Positions 1 through 11,645 of a stretch of DNA of 64,000 nt are shown piece after piece (the stretch's first letter is position 1; the number at the start of each line of letters is the position of its first letter). Origin of the DNA: Ceratodon purpureus. Lineage: Eukaryota > Streptophyta > Bryopsida > Pseudoditrichales > Ditrichaceae. The stretch covers positions 52,314,478 to 52,378,477 of the forward strand of contig CM026426.1 in assembly GCA_014871385.1 (NCBI GenBank), given 5' to 3'. The notes under the pieces are model-generated. The model was not told where the DNA came from. It did not search any database and saw only the letters and a program-made list of their open reading frames with translations. Position numbers and translations under genes: made by a program.

Positions 1-201
1 GTCTTCTTTTGCTTTTGCTTTTGCTTGTGCTTGGCTTTGGTAATGGAGGGCGGATGGCGCGTCAACAACGCGAAGCTCGACAGTAGAGGCGGCGGCTGTG
101 AGAAGTCATCTTTCTCCAGAGGCGGGAGCAGAGGCGGTGGCGGAAGGTGCATCTGCTCTGTATGTAGCGCGAGGCTCGCGAGTTGATGTTGATCGACGAA
201 G

Positions 202-535
202 GTGGTGATGCCACTGATTCGCTTCTCTATTGGATCGCTGGTTCTACTACGACGCCTGCTCTTGACCAGCAGAGACGGTAGCTTTGGCTGCGAGGATGGA
301 GCACAAGGAGCACAACTTCTGGAGATAAAGGAAAATAACAACAAGGTAAGTATATTTACTTTGCTTGAGTTCATTCTTTGTATTAATAAGTTAAGATCTT
401 GCTTTGTTGTTTTGAGATCTTGTTTGATTGTGTTGTCTTGAGAGATCTTTGAAATGTCACTTCTGTTTTTACAGAGGCTATTTCTCCCACTCAAAGATTG
501 CTCAAGATGTTGAATACTCCCACTCAAGGTAAGAG
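202..535 (+). other. Possible spliced host exons next to the copia element
   Basis: On the plus strand a short frame from an ATG at 202 ends at a good donor (ACAAG^gtaagtat near 346). A pyrimidine-rich acceptor (tttttacag near 473), a short exon-like stretch and a second donor (CTCAAG^gtaagag near 530) follow. This looks like a piece of a spliced gene flanking the retrotransposon. The same bases also resemble a copia polypurine tract on the other strand, so the reading is uncertain. No protein family was recognised. Confidence 0.2.
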
Positions 536-590
536 GTCCAGAAATCAAAAGTGCTTGATTTATTGATTTTTGCTGTAGATTTAAAAGTGA

Positions 591-3500
591 AAACATGCCA
601 AGCTTATTCATACAATAAAGATGTTTGTCTCGTGGCAAAGCCTTGGTGAAAATATTAGCTGTCATTTCAAATGTAGATATAGATTTGAGCTGAATTTCAT
701 TTGTTAAAACTTTCTCACGTGTGAAATGATATTGGGTATCGATATGTTTGGAACGTGAGTGGTATTTTGGATTGGCGGCCAAGGCAAGAGCACTTTGACT
801 ATCTGAATAAATGGTTGTAGGGGCAGTTTGTGGGAATCCAAGTTCTTTCAATAGTTTTCTTAACCAAATGGCTTCAGCTGTAGCTTTAGCTAGTGCCATG
901 TATTCTGATTCCGTTGAAGAAAGGGCCACTGATTGCTGTTTCTTGCTGCCCCAAGAAATTACACCATTAGCTAAGAGAAAACAGTAACCTGATGTTGATT
1001 TTCTTGTATCTTTGCAGCCAGCCCAGTCTGCATCAGAATATCCATGGAGAATAGCACCTTGTGGAGATTGTTTATAACATATTCCATAGGGTAAAGTGCC
1101 CTTAATATATCTTAAAGTTCTTTTAAGAGTTTGAACATGTGATTCTCCTGGTGTACTTAAATATTGTGCTAAAGTGCTAATTGTATAAGCACAATCTGGT
1201 CTTGTATTGACAATGGCATGCATGAGGCTTCCTACTATTTGTGAATAAAGATGTTGGTCCTCTTGAGATATAGAAGGGTCTTCTTTACTTATAGGAAGCC
1301 CTGATTGCATAGGTGTACTTATAGACTTGGAGTTCAACATATTGAATTCTTCAAGTTTAGAAGTTAAATATTTTTGTTGATGAATGAATGTCCAACCTTC
1401 AGATCTGTTTCTTAATATGGCATTACCAAGTGTGAAATGTAATTCTCCTTCATCTGACATATCAAATTCCTTTTGTAAAAGGATTTTGATACGTTGAATG
1501 AAACTGATTTGATTACTTACTAGAATACAATCATCAACATAAACGGTGAGTATAAGAAAAGTATTGTCAATGCCCTTTTGTACATAAATACTTGCATCAG
1601 ATTCTAATCTTTGAAAGTTGTTTTGTATGAGATATTGGTCTAGTCTTTGATACCAAGCACGAGAGGATTGCTTAAGACCATATAAAGATTTGCACAATTT
1701 GCAAACTAAGTCTGATTGTGAAGGTAATGGTAAACCTTCTGGAATTGACATGTAAATGTCTTCTTGGATATATCCATTTAAGAATGCAGTCTTAACATCT
1801 AACTGGTGGATTTCAAAGTTATATTGTGTGGCAAGGGCTAATAAAACTTTAATTGAATTAGTTTTAACTACAGGAGAAAAAGTCTCCATGTAATCTACAC
1901 CTTGAATTTGACTAAATCCACGTGCTACTAAACGAGCTTTGTACTTATCTAAAGTACCATCAGCTTTAGTTTTGATTTTGAATATCCATTTAGAGGTTAT
2001 TGGTTTACGATTTGGAGGCAATTTTGTGAGTATCCAAGTTTTGTTATGTTTTAAAGAATCTAACTCAGCTTGAATGGCTGATTGCCAATGTTGAGAATCT
2101 GACCTTTTTAAAGCTTCTTGGTATGTTTTTGGAGGGTCCATTGTTAAAGAAACAATGTTTGCTTGATGTGATTTTGGATTTGTTTTCTTTGTGGATGGTC
2201 TCCCAGCAATTGACTCCAATAATCGTTTTGTGGGTTTGCTTGTTCTTGTAGGGCGAGCTAAGGAACTTGAAGGAGCATATTTAGATGAAGAGCCTGAAGT
2301 TTCTTCTTCATAGTGTAAATCATCAGGTAAATCTTGTTCCTTTGTACTTGGGGATAGATAAGGATCTTCTAATGAAGATGAAGAGCCTGGTAAACTCAAT
2401 AAAGGAGATTGTTGTATTGAATTTGCAGGTTCTTCAACTTGTGGAGGCGGCTGAAATTGTTGCAATATAGGAGGTTGCTGTAATTGTTGCAATATAGGAG
2501 GTTGCTGTAATTGTTGATTTTGAGGTAAATGTTGTAAATTACCTTTCTCTATTGGCTGATACTGAAATAATTCAGTAGTAAGTAAAGGTTCCGTTTCGAT
2601 AATTTCTTGGTGGTTTTTCTGTGTACTAAAGAGTTCATTAAAAATCACATCTCTTGAAATTATTAATTTCTTACTTTGAACATTTAGTAATCGGTAAGCC
2701 TTGGATTCTTCACTATAGCCTAAAAAGATTGCTTCAAAGGAGTGAGAATCCAATTTTCATCTTAGTTCCTTGGGTATAAAAACATGTGCTGGACAACCAA
2801 ATATCCTAAGGTAAGATAAGTTTGGTTGTCTACCATACCGTAATTCATATGGAGTTTTATTTTCAGGTATTGCCTTTGTTGGACTTCGATTTTGAAGGTA
2901 ATTTGCCGTATGTAATGCTTCTCCCCAAAATCTTTTTGGCAATTTAGCATAGGATAGCATGGATAGTATGGCACCTACCAAAGTTCTATTCTTTCTTTCT
3001 GACACTCCGTTTTGCTGTGGTGTGTAGGCAGCAGTCTCTTCATGTTTAATGCCTTGAGATTGATAAAAGGCTTTGAATTCAGTAGAGGTATATTCTCCAC
3101 CTTGATCACTTCGTAATATTTTTATACTTTGATTGGTTTGTTTCTCAACATAATTCTTATAAATTTGAAATTTGTTGAATGCTTCTGATTTTTGTTTCAT
3201 TAGATAGACATGACAAAATCTAGTGAAATCATCTATAAAAGTTATAAAGTAAAAATAACCCATATGTGTTGCTATTTGCATTGGTCCACATATGTCTGAA
3301 TGGATTAATTCTAGTTGTTGTGTGGCACGTCTTGCTCCCTTTTTAGGGAATTTAGCTTTGTGTTGTTTTCCTTCTATGCATGATTGGCATAAAGTAACTT
3401 GTTTTTCATCAAAAGGCTGTATGCCTTTTGAAATTTTCTGAATTTGACCAAGTCTTTGCTGATTTATGTGCCCCAAGCGTAAGTGCCATAAATCTGCTGA

Positions 3501-4847
3501 ATTTAGAGAAATAGTTGCTGGGTTTGCTAGAGCAATATTGTTTGATAATATTGTTTCGCCTAACTCATATAAATCCGGATTAAACTTACATGTAGCTATT
3601 TTTTCTCCTAACTTGTTTATAAGGATGGAATGCCCATCTTTTATATGGATTTCTCCACCTGCTTGGTCAAATTGCTTCGCTGAGAATAAATTCTTTGCTA
3701 AGCCAGGTATGTATAACACATCAGGTATGTACTTAACTTTTCCATTAGTCAATTTGACATTGACATCTCCATGTCCTTCAATCATGTATGAAGTGGAGTC
3801 ATCTCCCAAATAAACTACTTGGTCATCTTGACGCTTTGTGTAATTTATAAATCCCTCCTTTTGATGACACATGTGTTGGGTTGCCCCAGAATCCACGTAC
3901 CATGTGGAATTCACGTGTCCTTGGTTTTTAGAAACTACCACATAGAGTTTATTATCTGTTGTAGCAAGATTGGTTTGCCTTGTGTTTCTTGCTTTTTCTA
4001 CAGCAATCCTAGCTCTACAGTCTTTAATGTGGTGCCCGGGTTTTTTGCAATAAAAACATTTCTTTTCAGCTGCAAGATTCTTCTTCTCTAAAGGTGTGTA
4101 GCTGCTGCCCTCCCCTTTAAATTCTGAATTTCTGCTTAAATTCTTGCTGAAGAATGGTTTCTTGCCTTTGTTGAAATTTTTCTTTCCAACATAGAGTGCT
4201 GAATTGTTTTCAGAAGTAGAACTCATATCTTTGATAAAAGTTTCTTCTTGAATCAAATCTGTGATTAGTGTTTGCAATGTTAACCCAACTTGCCTACGCA
4301 AGGATCGAATAAAGGATTGATATGATTGAGGAAGACTCCTCATCAACATGATTATAGCCTCATCATCTGGAAGTGGTGATCCGGCTGCCTGAAGCTGCTC
4401 TAAATGAGCTCTAAAGGTATGAATGTGTTTTACAACACTTGTATTTTCCCTCATTTTTAGTGTAAGCAATTTATCTTTGAGGTGCATTTTTGTCACTATA
4501 TCTTGTGACTCAAAAATACTAGTCAACTCTAACCAAGCTGAATCAGCTGTTTGACAAGATTGAATGTGAGAAACTATTGAATTCTCAATGCAGTTATTAA
4601 TTATGGTTTATGCGATTGCATCTTGTTCCTTCCACAGAACGATGCTTCCTGCACCTGTAAGAGGCAAAGCGGCAGCTCCAGCAGCTATTTCTGCTTGCGT
4701 GGGTGCCACTGGTAAGGTTTCCGTACCACTTACCAAAGACCATAATTTTTCCGCTTTAAAAATGAGAGTCAATCTGTGTTTCCAAACATTGAAATATGTG
4801 CCATTGAATTTTGTGACATGGCTAATGTCTATTTTATGTGTTGACAT
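591..4847 (-). pseudogene. Copia Gag-Pol polyprotein with two in-frame stops
   Basis: A single reading frame encodes the whole retrotransposon polyprotein. It starts at the ATG at 4845-4847 (MSTHKIDISHV). Gag includes a CCHC zinc knuckle (CFYCKKPGHHIKDC), followed by the protease motif VDSGATQH. The integrase has a zinc finger and a catalytic core with ELIHSDICG, ILRSDQGGEY and a GVSERKN glutamate. The reverse transcriptase has YVDDCIL. RNase H contains SSTESEYMAL and ends in NKLGMF near 591. The frame is broken by TAA at 4605-4607 and TGA at 2754-2756, both explicable by single C-to-T changes. No frameshift is seen. Beyond the RNase H the same frame stays open to the left edge, reading into non-copia sequence. 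The element is probably inactive. Confidence 0.9.
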
Positions 4848-5132
4848 TGTCTGAATTGATTTTTACAAATTATTGATTTGCTTGTTCTTGATTATTCATT
4901 TCTAGGGATAATCTTAAAACTAACATATCCATAAAGTTAAAGAATTCTAAATCGGATATTGGGTGAACAGGATTATCTGCAATTGAAGGTGGAGGAATTT
5001 CAACATCAAGCTCCAGGTTTGTGAAGTTTGTATTTGTTTCATCTTCCACTTCAATTTCAGATTCCTTTTGTAAGGAATTATTTTGTGATTGACACATTGT
5101 GTCAAATCAATTTTAGTTATGAAAGGTAGATC

Positions 5133-5144
5133 GCTCTGATACCA
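5133..5144 (-). other. Primer binding site (tRNA-iMet type)
   Basis: Minus-strand TGGTATCAGAGC directly abuts the 5' LTR. This is the classic complement of the 3' end of plant initiator tRNA-Met used to prime copia reverse transcription. Confidence 0.9.
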
Positions 5145-5317
5145 TGTTAAATTAAGAGAGAGAAGAATAACATTTTGTATATTATTATTTATTAATGAGA
5201 GCATCTTCTTCTTATATAGAAGAGTTAAAGTAAGTGACATTCCAAATAATGGAAAGGTCACACCTTTTCAAATGTACACTATACTACATAATTGTGTATA
5301 TACTAATACTTCCAACA
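5145..5317 (-). repeat. Copia 5' LTR (173 bp)
   Basis: Read on the minus strand, the LTR starts TGTTGGAAGTATTAG and ends TTTAACA, giving the usual TG...CA ends. A TATATAAG box lies in the middle (5213-5220). The primer binding site follows immediately. It is short, as is common for copia elements. A partner LTR was not found in the window. Confidence 0.85.
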
Positions 5318-5899
5318 ATTTTCCCATGCATCCGTTGCATGTCCAAAAACATTTGTTTCAGGTGGTGCCATGAATGGAGAATCCATCCTCTGTGCAGTTG
5401 CTGTCGGGAGCCCAAGGGAAGCGCAACCAAGGTTCTCAACTCCCACGCAGTCGGCCATGTCCGCATCTGAGAATGGCTGATGCTGATCCCCCCTCCTTCG
5501 TTGCGGTTGCTTTGAAGGTCTGCCTCGGGACCCCTGGCCTCTACGCATGAGTTCCTGGAATTGTTCCAGAGCAGCCTCAAACCCGGCTTGGTATTTCAAA
5601 GAGTCCTCGTCTTTCTCGCGGATCCCCCGTTCCGGAATACTCTCCCGTTGAAATTCAGCGTTCAGGTCGTTCCGAGAAGGTGATCGAGTTACGGACGATA
5701 CATACCGTACCCTGTTTGTTTGATCTGAAGACATGGGCATTGGAGACGATGACGGTGTCGGATGGATAGGTGATCTTGGAGTAAACGTACCATTTGCCGC
5801 TCCTGCAACGCCGTCATGCCTCCATGCATTCAGAATATGCAGCGTTCCTGGCATGTTCGACTCGCTTCGATTGTTCGACGATGGTCGAAGAGGATCCAT
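5318..5899 (-). pseudogene. Unidentified ORF cut by the copia element
   Basis: From an ATG at about 5899 (MDPLRPSSNNRSESN) the frame runs about 194 codons before it enters the copia LTR at 5317, where it stops after a few LTR codons. A splice acceptor (gcttttcag) lies just upstream, so the ATG may be internal to an exon. The protein is rich in Ser, Pro and Arg and has a basic stretch (RGRPSKQPQRRRGD) like an AT-hook or nuclear localisation signal. No family was recognised. It lies left of the proposed CACTA-1 end, so it may be host sequence or part of another element. Confidence 0.35.
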
Positions 5900-5950
5900 T
5901 ATATCTGAAAAGCAGAGGTTGAAACAATGCAAGATCAGATGAAAACCCAT

Positions 5951-6393
5951 AAAATTTTATATACAAGCAAGTTCCTGCATGCAAACTGAACTAAGACAGT
6001 CGTAGTAAATAATCAAAACCAATGTCTGAGCCATACAGTGTAAAATGTTCAACAGCACGCACTGTAGTCAAAAAACCCATATGTTCTGTATACGTGTATA
6101 CCAGCGTTGGTGTTTTAGTGAAAAAAAAAATGGTTTACAGTTTATTTTAAAACAAACAAACTATTAAAATCTATAAATACTACTCCCCAAAAATTTTAGA
6201 AACATAATTTCAAGCATATGTGGTGGGACAGATGTATTGAGTTTTACACTCTGATTGCGGTGAATAAAATAATGACATGCATCAAATGACCACGATTTTA
6301 CTTCCAAATCCAAATGGGTACGGCGCTAGTGGCACAAACCCCATATAGAACATCAGTAGAACACATCTTAAGAATTTAATTTAGGGGTAAACA
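5951..6393. other. AT-rich intergenic stretch
   Basis: No convincing exon, repeat or RNA gene is seen here. The stretch ends at the proposed left end of CACTA-1, where ACA (6391-6393) would be its target duplication. Confidence 0.4.
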
Positions 6394-7123
6394 CACTAGT
6401 ACAGAAGTGGTCGTTTTGAAGGCCCGGAAACGCGCTCCCTTATCGCTCTATACTGACCAGATGATGGAAGTGCTGGGCCCAGGCCCGCAGTGACACTGTG
6501 GACGACCCCACCTTTTCCCGTGGCCAATGGGAGCACTTTGAATCGGGAGCTCCGAGGGTGGTTACTTTGTGGGGGGTATATCTGGGAAAGTGAATGGAGT
6601 TCACTGGTGGTGAGGGTGAAACTTTGAGGTTTAGGGTAATCCACAGTGACTTGGGAGAGTTACAGTAGCGTTTGTTACAGTCGAGAATTTGGCCAGGTCC
6701 CGAGTTGAATGCATCTTGTCCAGGACCTGGGGGTGTCGAACAGGGTGCTCCTTTAGGGTATTGAGATGTTTCGGGGTTAATGTAATACGCAAACATGTGG
6801 TCAATGTGGAAATTTGGGAGGGAGCTTAGAACAACCGCTTTTGTAGGAAGCAAATACAGAATATGACAGGCTATGTTATTACAATGTTCCAAAAAAATCA
6901 AAACAATTAACTGGTGATCGGAATGTAGCAGAAGAGGTCAACTGTTTTATGTTCAAAAGAATAGTTCACCGCGTGTCTTGCTCCTTCTATCACCTATGCA
7001 ACTTCTGTATATCCAATGGTAACCATCGTTCTCGATTGCTCCGTTCCTATGCTATCTCTGATTATACGTCCGCCTATCTCACTACCTATATCTGTAATCT
7101 TTCCACTGCAACTGAATATGATT

Positions 7124-8201
7124 CTAGTTTGCGAGCTTCGTGACGTTGAAGGCAGCCTTACCGACCTGGGTGAAAAAGATAACGTTGTTCAGTTGGAAGT
7201 GGTTGCGCCGACGAAACTCAGTCCATCCTTCTCCGAAATAGCATATCGTCTGTGCCGGGGTCACTTTGACCTGTGCGGTCACCGCCATTGACGAGCGTGG
7301 GCCACGGAGTTCATATGGCACCCCGTCGAACTTCTCCTCGCCCACGCGTCGCCAGAATTTCACAGGTATATCCTGCATAGCAATGCAAGCGGGAGTCATA
7401 TTCCTCAATTGAAAACAAAAGATCCCCTTCGTGTAGAGTCAGAATTCCCCTTCATTCCATAGCTTCTATGGTTACATTGTGAGACTAAGAACCAGCATCC
7501 GAGAGGGAATATTCATCACATGCAATTTCTACGTTCCAGAAGTACAAGTTTAACAAATGCATGAACATCTGCAGTTTGAACTCAGCATGGTCAAGAATCG
7601 GAGACTTGTACGATCTAGAATTTTTAACTCACCAGTTTCGAGGACTTCGCCATGGCACAGTGACAGTGTTTCAGCTTCTTCGTAAAGGTTCCATAATTCA
7701 CCACGTTATCAGAGTTCTCAGTGTCACGTCGCTCAGCTCGCACGCTCTGCTCCAATACCGTCGTGCTGGCATTTGGTGTTGAGCTCCCCGTATTGGTCAG
7801 GACCTGCTGCATAGTTCGCTCAAGCGTCGTTGTGCGAAGCAAGGTGGAGGATTTCATCGTGCCCTGCTGAATTGGGTTGACAGGCTTCTTGAACATCCCG
7901 GTGTCATTGCGGGGGTACAGAGGACGGAGGGGCCCTCCAAACGCCGCTGTGTCGTCACGGGGGTATGCTGCGGCAACAAGGATGCGCTCATCTACAACCT
8001 CGAAAACCAACAACTGCCCTGCACGAATCTGGTGAGCACGAAGGAATTTGCCCCAGCCTGTGCCCACGCTCCTGGCGGTGTCGCCGGTTCTCTTGAATTG
8101 CACAGGCCATTCATTCAAGTGGGTGACTGATGTCACAATCGCGCAATCGTCCTTCCCAGGCCAACTTGTTCGAGATGTGAACTGGGCTGGAATCTCCTGC
8201 G
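7124..8201 (-). CDS. Protein with two B3 DNA-binding domains (partial gene model)
   Basis: Two minus-strand exons each encode a B3-like domain, a plant-specific DNA-binding fold. The first exon follows the acceptor gcgcag (8201 to about 7634). It has EIPAQFTSRTSW, then NEWPVQF, GTGWGKFLRAH, and GQLLVFEVVDERILVAA, followed by a Ser/Thr-rich tail, and ends at donor AAACTG^gtgagt. The second exon follows the acceptor gctatgcag (about 7378 to 7124). It has DIPVKFWRRV, YELRGP, GEGWTEFRRRNHF, and NNVIFFTQVG, then a stop. The IPxxF start, the GWxxF motif and the VFxxxx end match the family. Tandem B3 domains resemble REM-type factors. The gene lies inside the proposed CACTA-1 on the same strand as tnp2, so it may be a captured host gene. 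5' exons are not defined. Confidence 0.6.
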
Positions 8202-8381
8202 CACACACAGGACCAGAAAATTAGAAGACGATAGCCACCTCGAGGAGGATCTACCACATTAATCACTCGGTGAACATCAAACACGTCCGCATGTGCAAAA
8301 AACCAACCATACTATCTCGGTCACGACGTAGAATAGATCGCATTCTTCTACATTCATGTTTTTATCCAGGGATTGACAGAC

Positions 8382-8753
8382 CTAGGAAGGTACAGTGAGC
8401 TCTACACTCCAACGACTACTGTAAGCATGGTTGGTGATGTACAGAGCAGTCCAGTAGCATCTACAACGACGAAGACTTGTAGCGCCATTCAATTCCAAAA
8501 AAAAAATTAACTCATCGGCGTGAGGGAGCACAGGCTGACCGAGAGGGGATGGAAAACGTACCAGAGTTTCGTGTGCTGCCATTGACTCCATGTACACTGC
8601 GAAGTAGACGGCCTCTACCTCATTCAATTCACTCACAACCTTCCAGAATACGTCCGCCATTGGCACCTGTGGCTCTTCCTCAAGTTCTCGCAATGTCCAG
8701 CGAAGTGGTCGATGTAAACACAAGATGGATTGGTTAGAAAGAGCAACGTGCAC
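8382..8753 (-). CDS. Possible upstream exon of the B3 gene
   Basis: A 123-codon minus-strand frame contains WTLRELEEEPQVPMADVFWKV and further conserved-looking acidic and aromatic residues. It lies about 180 bp upstream of the first B3 exon on the same strand. No domain was recognised. It could be an N-terminal exon of the B3 protein or an unrelated frame. Confidence 0.3.
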   Translation of the reverse strand: MHVALSNQSILCLHRPLRWTLRELEEEPQVPMADVFWKVVSELNEVEAVYFAVYMESMAAHETLVRFPSPLGQPVLPHADELIFFLELNGATSLRRCRCYWTALYITNHAYSSRWSVELTVPS

Positions 8754-10525
8754 TATGTAGAGGATGAGCCCTGTATGATGTTTTTTTGGCTACCGGGATA
8801 CCAGGTGTAGGGGGTTAGGGTTCAGCATAATCACGCGATTCTCAGGGCGTAGCCACTCATCTCTGATGTGTCAAAGACGACATTAATACTCTCAAGGCGC
8901 ATTGATAACTACACTAAATCCAATCTCCCTGTAGTTATGACGGGATCGTGATCAGTCAGCACCATTGAATGAGCCTAAGTGCTCTGTGATGGTGGTTCAT
9001 CACCGCACTAGCAATTCCAGGAAATGGCTTCTCTGTTGTGAATGCATTTGCAAATGGAATCACTGAGGAGCAGAGGGTTGGCAAGTACTCACCTTAGATT
9101 TGCAGATAACGGAATTGTGTCCTCCCTCACTGAGTCGACTGTCTGTGCACTGAATTCCGTGCATATTGGGTTTAGGTGCGTGATGTGGTCGATGGGATGT
9201 TACGCCATCATTCAGGGAACGCGATGTAGTCTATTCACAGCCGCCTCGGAGCTCCCTGGAGTCCCAGTCAGAGTACATCCTACATGGTGGCCATGATGTC
9301 CTGGCCCATAACTGTGTCATTCAATTGCAGACGCTCAAATGTCAAGTCTCGTAGCATGTCCCCTAAGACCGCCGATTCTGACCCTTGACCGCTGTTTTCG
9401 CACGGTAAGAGGACGAGGCCACGGTCTTCAAGTTCACTGCGGTCTTCGAGTCTCAATGCGATCATGCATCCACAATGTATAAGATGCTGCCAAGGATAAG
9501 GCGATTAAGCATATGTTTTACAACAACATGTGGTTCAACATAGAATAAGAGGGGGAGAAATATTCCATGCCACATTGTCATTAATATCGGATTAAGACAA
9601 CAGAGTCTGTGCTCAACATACCTCAAGCAGAACTTAACTTAGAGAACAATCGGCGATAAGAAACTTATTCTTCGGGACAAGAAGCGTAATGGAATTACAA
9701 ATTATTTGATTGGTGCACCTGAGTAGTAGTTGGCATCATGTAAGATCAATTATCAGGACTGCGTTGAAATGCTGTAACTTTACGTCCTACAAGATCACGT
9801 GCGGCAGTTGCTTGGGTTTTAGTTCATTGAGAAATTGGTACCATCGTTTTGGCGGAACGCTCTTTGTTCCTCCTCTTATGCTGCTCCCGTGAAGCAGCAG
9901 CTGCCTGCAGAAGAATCCATTTAACAGGCTCATCATTTCCTCAAAATCAAATTTCTCGTCTTTCATTACGTGTACAATGATGTGGTGGAACAATGTTTGG
10001 ATAATGTCTGTCCTTAAGACACTCTAACGTTGTGGTAAATTTTCTATGTGTGTTATTTTGCACAATAGGTTGATCATGGATATCATAAATATTTCTGGTG
10101 GCCTTATAGTTTTTGGACGTACCAGGGCTGTTTAGATTGGTTAAGTCTCGACTCGCCAAGCATCAAGCTCTTCATTCACTCTCCATTTCTCTTGCAAGGA
10201 CTCCTCTGCGTGTTGCCGATCATCGCACATCTAATGTAGGCGGCGAACTTAAGAATTCATGGTGTTCACACATCCTCTCGCTCCTGTAAGCCCTGTCGCG
10301 GTGTCCCAAACCTCCACCTGCAAAGGCATGTAGGAAAATTCACTAACAGAGACAAAGGGGACTGAAAAGCATAGTACACTCCCTAATGAGACATCTTGGA
10401 CTTCGCTGGCTTACTCAGTGTGGCATGTACAGATTGCACCAACAAATTATAACAAGTCCTAAATTCACATGGTCAAGTACATGCCGGGAAGGAACTCTGA
10501 GACAAATATAGGATAGATGTTGCAC
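8754..10525. other. No confident gene
   Basis: Only short frames without recognisable motifs occur here. It may hold further exons of the B3 gene or intron sequence of CACTA-1. Confidence 0.4.
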
Positions 10526-10656
10526 CTGATTTTCTGGCAGCATAGCGTCTACAAAAGAGGAGGCCACTGTTCCAAGAGCTGAGAAAACTCCAAACATTTT
10601 CCCTACTGGACTACCAACAATGTTGTAGTCTGCATGGCCTATATTTGCATTTCTCA
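10526..10656 (-). pseudogene. Exon of an amino-acid/auxin permease (AAAP family) fragment
   Basis: A 131 bp minus-strand exon lies between a good acceptor (cctttgtgcag) and donor (GAAAATCAG^gtgcaac). It encodes RNANIGHADYNIVGSPVGK, MFGVFSALGTVASSF and DAMLPENQ. This matches the conserved AAAP transporter stretch with the D-Y-x-x-x-G-S and A-x-G-T-x-A...x-M-L-P-E-x-Q patterns. No continuing permease exons were recognised on either side. It therefore looks like a gene fragment carried in CACTA-1 rather than a working transporter. Confidence 0.45.
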
Positions 10657-11645
10657 CTGCACAAAGGAATAAAAAAGTGGTTGTACATAGTCCAATCTCC
10701 ATTTATAAGAAAATAAATGTCGGATTATAGAAAACAATGATAAGTAATTAAAAAATAATAACATTTGAAAGAGGTTTGGGGATCATGAAACTTACATGCG
10801 TGGGAGCAGAGACACACCACAGATACAGAGAAGCCAACGGTGCAGCCAGTGGATGAGTCAACGGTCTTCATCACGTTCTACGACCTCAATTTCGCTGTGA
10901 AATAGTGACCATCGATGCAGTGCTCACATATGTCGATATGTGCTTACGTACCTCGAGAATCCAGATAATGCGATACAATATTTCACCTGCGCCAGTCGGT
11001 GGCTTGGCAAAGCTCAAACACTTAGTTAAAACATAAGTTAAGCAATGTACAATAAACTTGGACATAGAGGTATATTCACAAAGAGGTCCTCTGCAGTAAC
11101 GGCGATCAGACCGTGAACTGGAGTAGACTTGTATTAGAAATTGAAAGCAATACATTACGATACTCAAAACCACTGGCGTGATTTTGCACATGATGACGGT
11201 ATACTACGTAGATGTGAACTACTCAGTCATCCTGAGGATTATTAAAAGCTGTTACAGTTCTATGGGAATAGGTTTAGTACTCAAACAGGCGATCAAGCAT
11301 GGAAAACCATGATTGAAATTTACAAGCGCAGTAACCAAAGTAGTGCCCAGTCAGGTAAGAAACCTAAGGGGGGGACCACGACTATGACAAATAGGGAGTA
11401 TGTATTGTTCGAAATATCGGGTAACGAGGGGGGCATTTCGGTGAAGGATTTCGGTGCAGGCAACCCGGAGACAGTGAACTGACCCCATGCGACTGCACCA
11501 CATCCGTATTTTCTGACAATGTCCAAACGAAAAATTCAGAGGCTTCATGATAAAACATCATATAAATTCAGAGTAGAAAGCAAAATACAAAGTGGACATG
11601 GAATAGGGCTTTGGGAATCGGTTTGTGCCAGGGTGGTTAACGCAC
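10657..11645. other. No confident gene downstream of tnp2
   Basis: This stretch lies between the permease exon and the stop codon of tnp2. It holds short frames only. A small plus-strand frame near 11384-11482 (MTNREYVLFEISGNEGG) has no recognisable relatives. Confidence 0.4.

Larger units (their letters stand above)
1..5317 (-). mobile_element. Ty1/copia LTR retrotransposon, 5' end complete, 3' end not seen
   Basis: The element runs right to left. Its 5' LTR lies at 5145-5317, followed directly by a tRNA-iMet-type primer binding site and then by gag, protease, integrase, reverse transcriptase and RNase H in copia order. The RNase H homology ends near 591. No second copy of the 173 bp LTR is visible between 1 and 590, so the 3' LTR is either missing or lies left of the window. 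The right edge at 5317 falls inside the ORF at 5318-5899, so the element split that sequence. The exact left limit is unknown. Confidence 0.85.
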
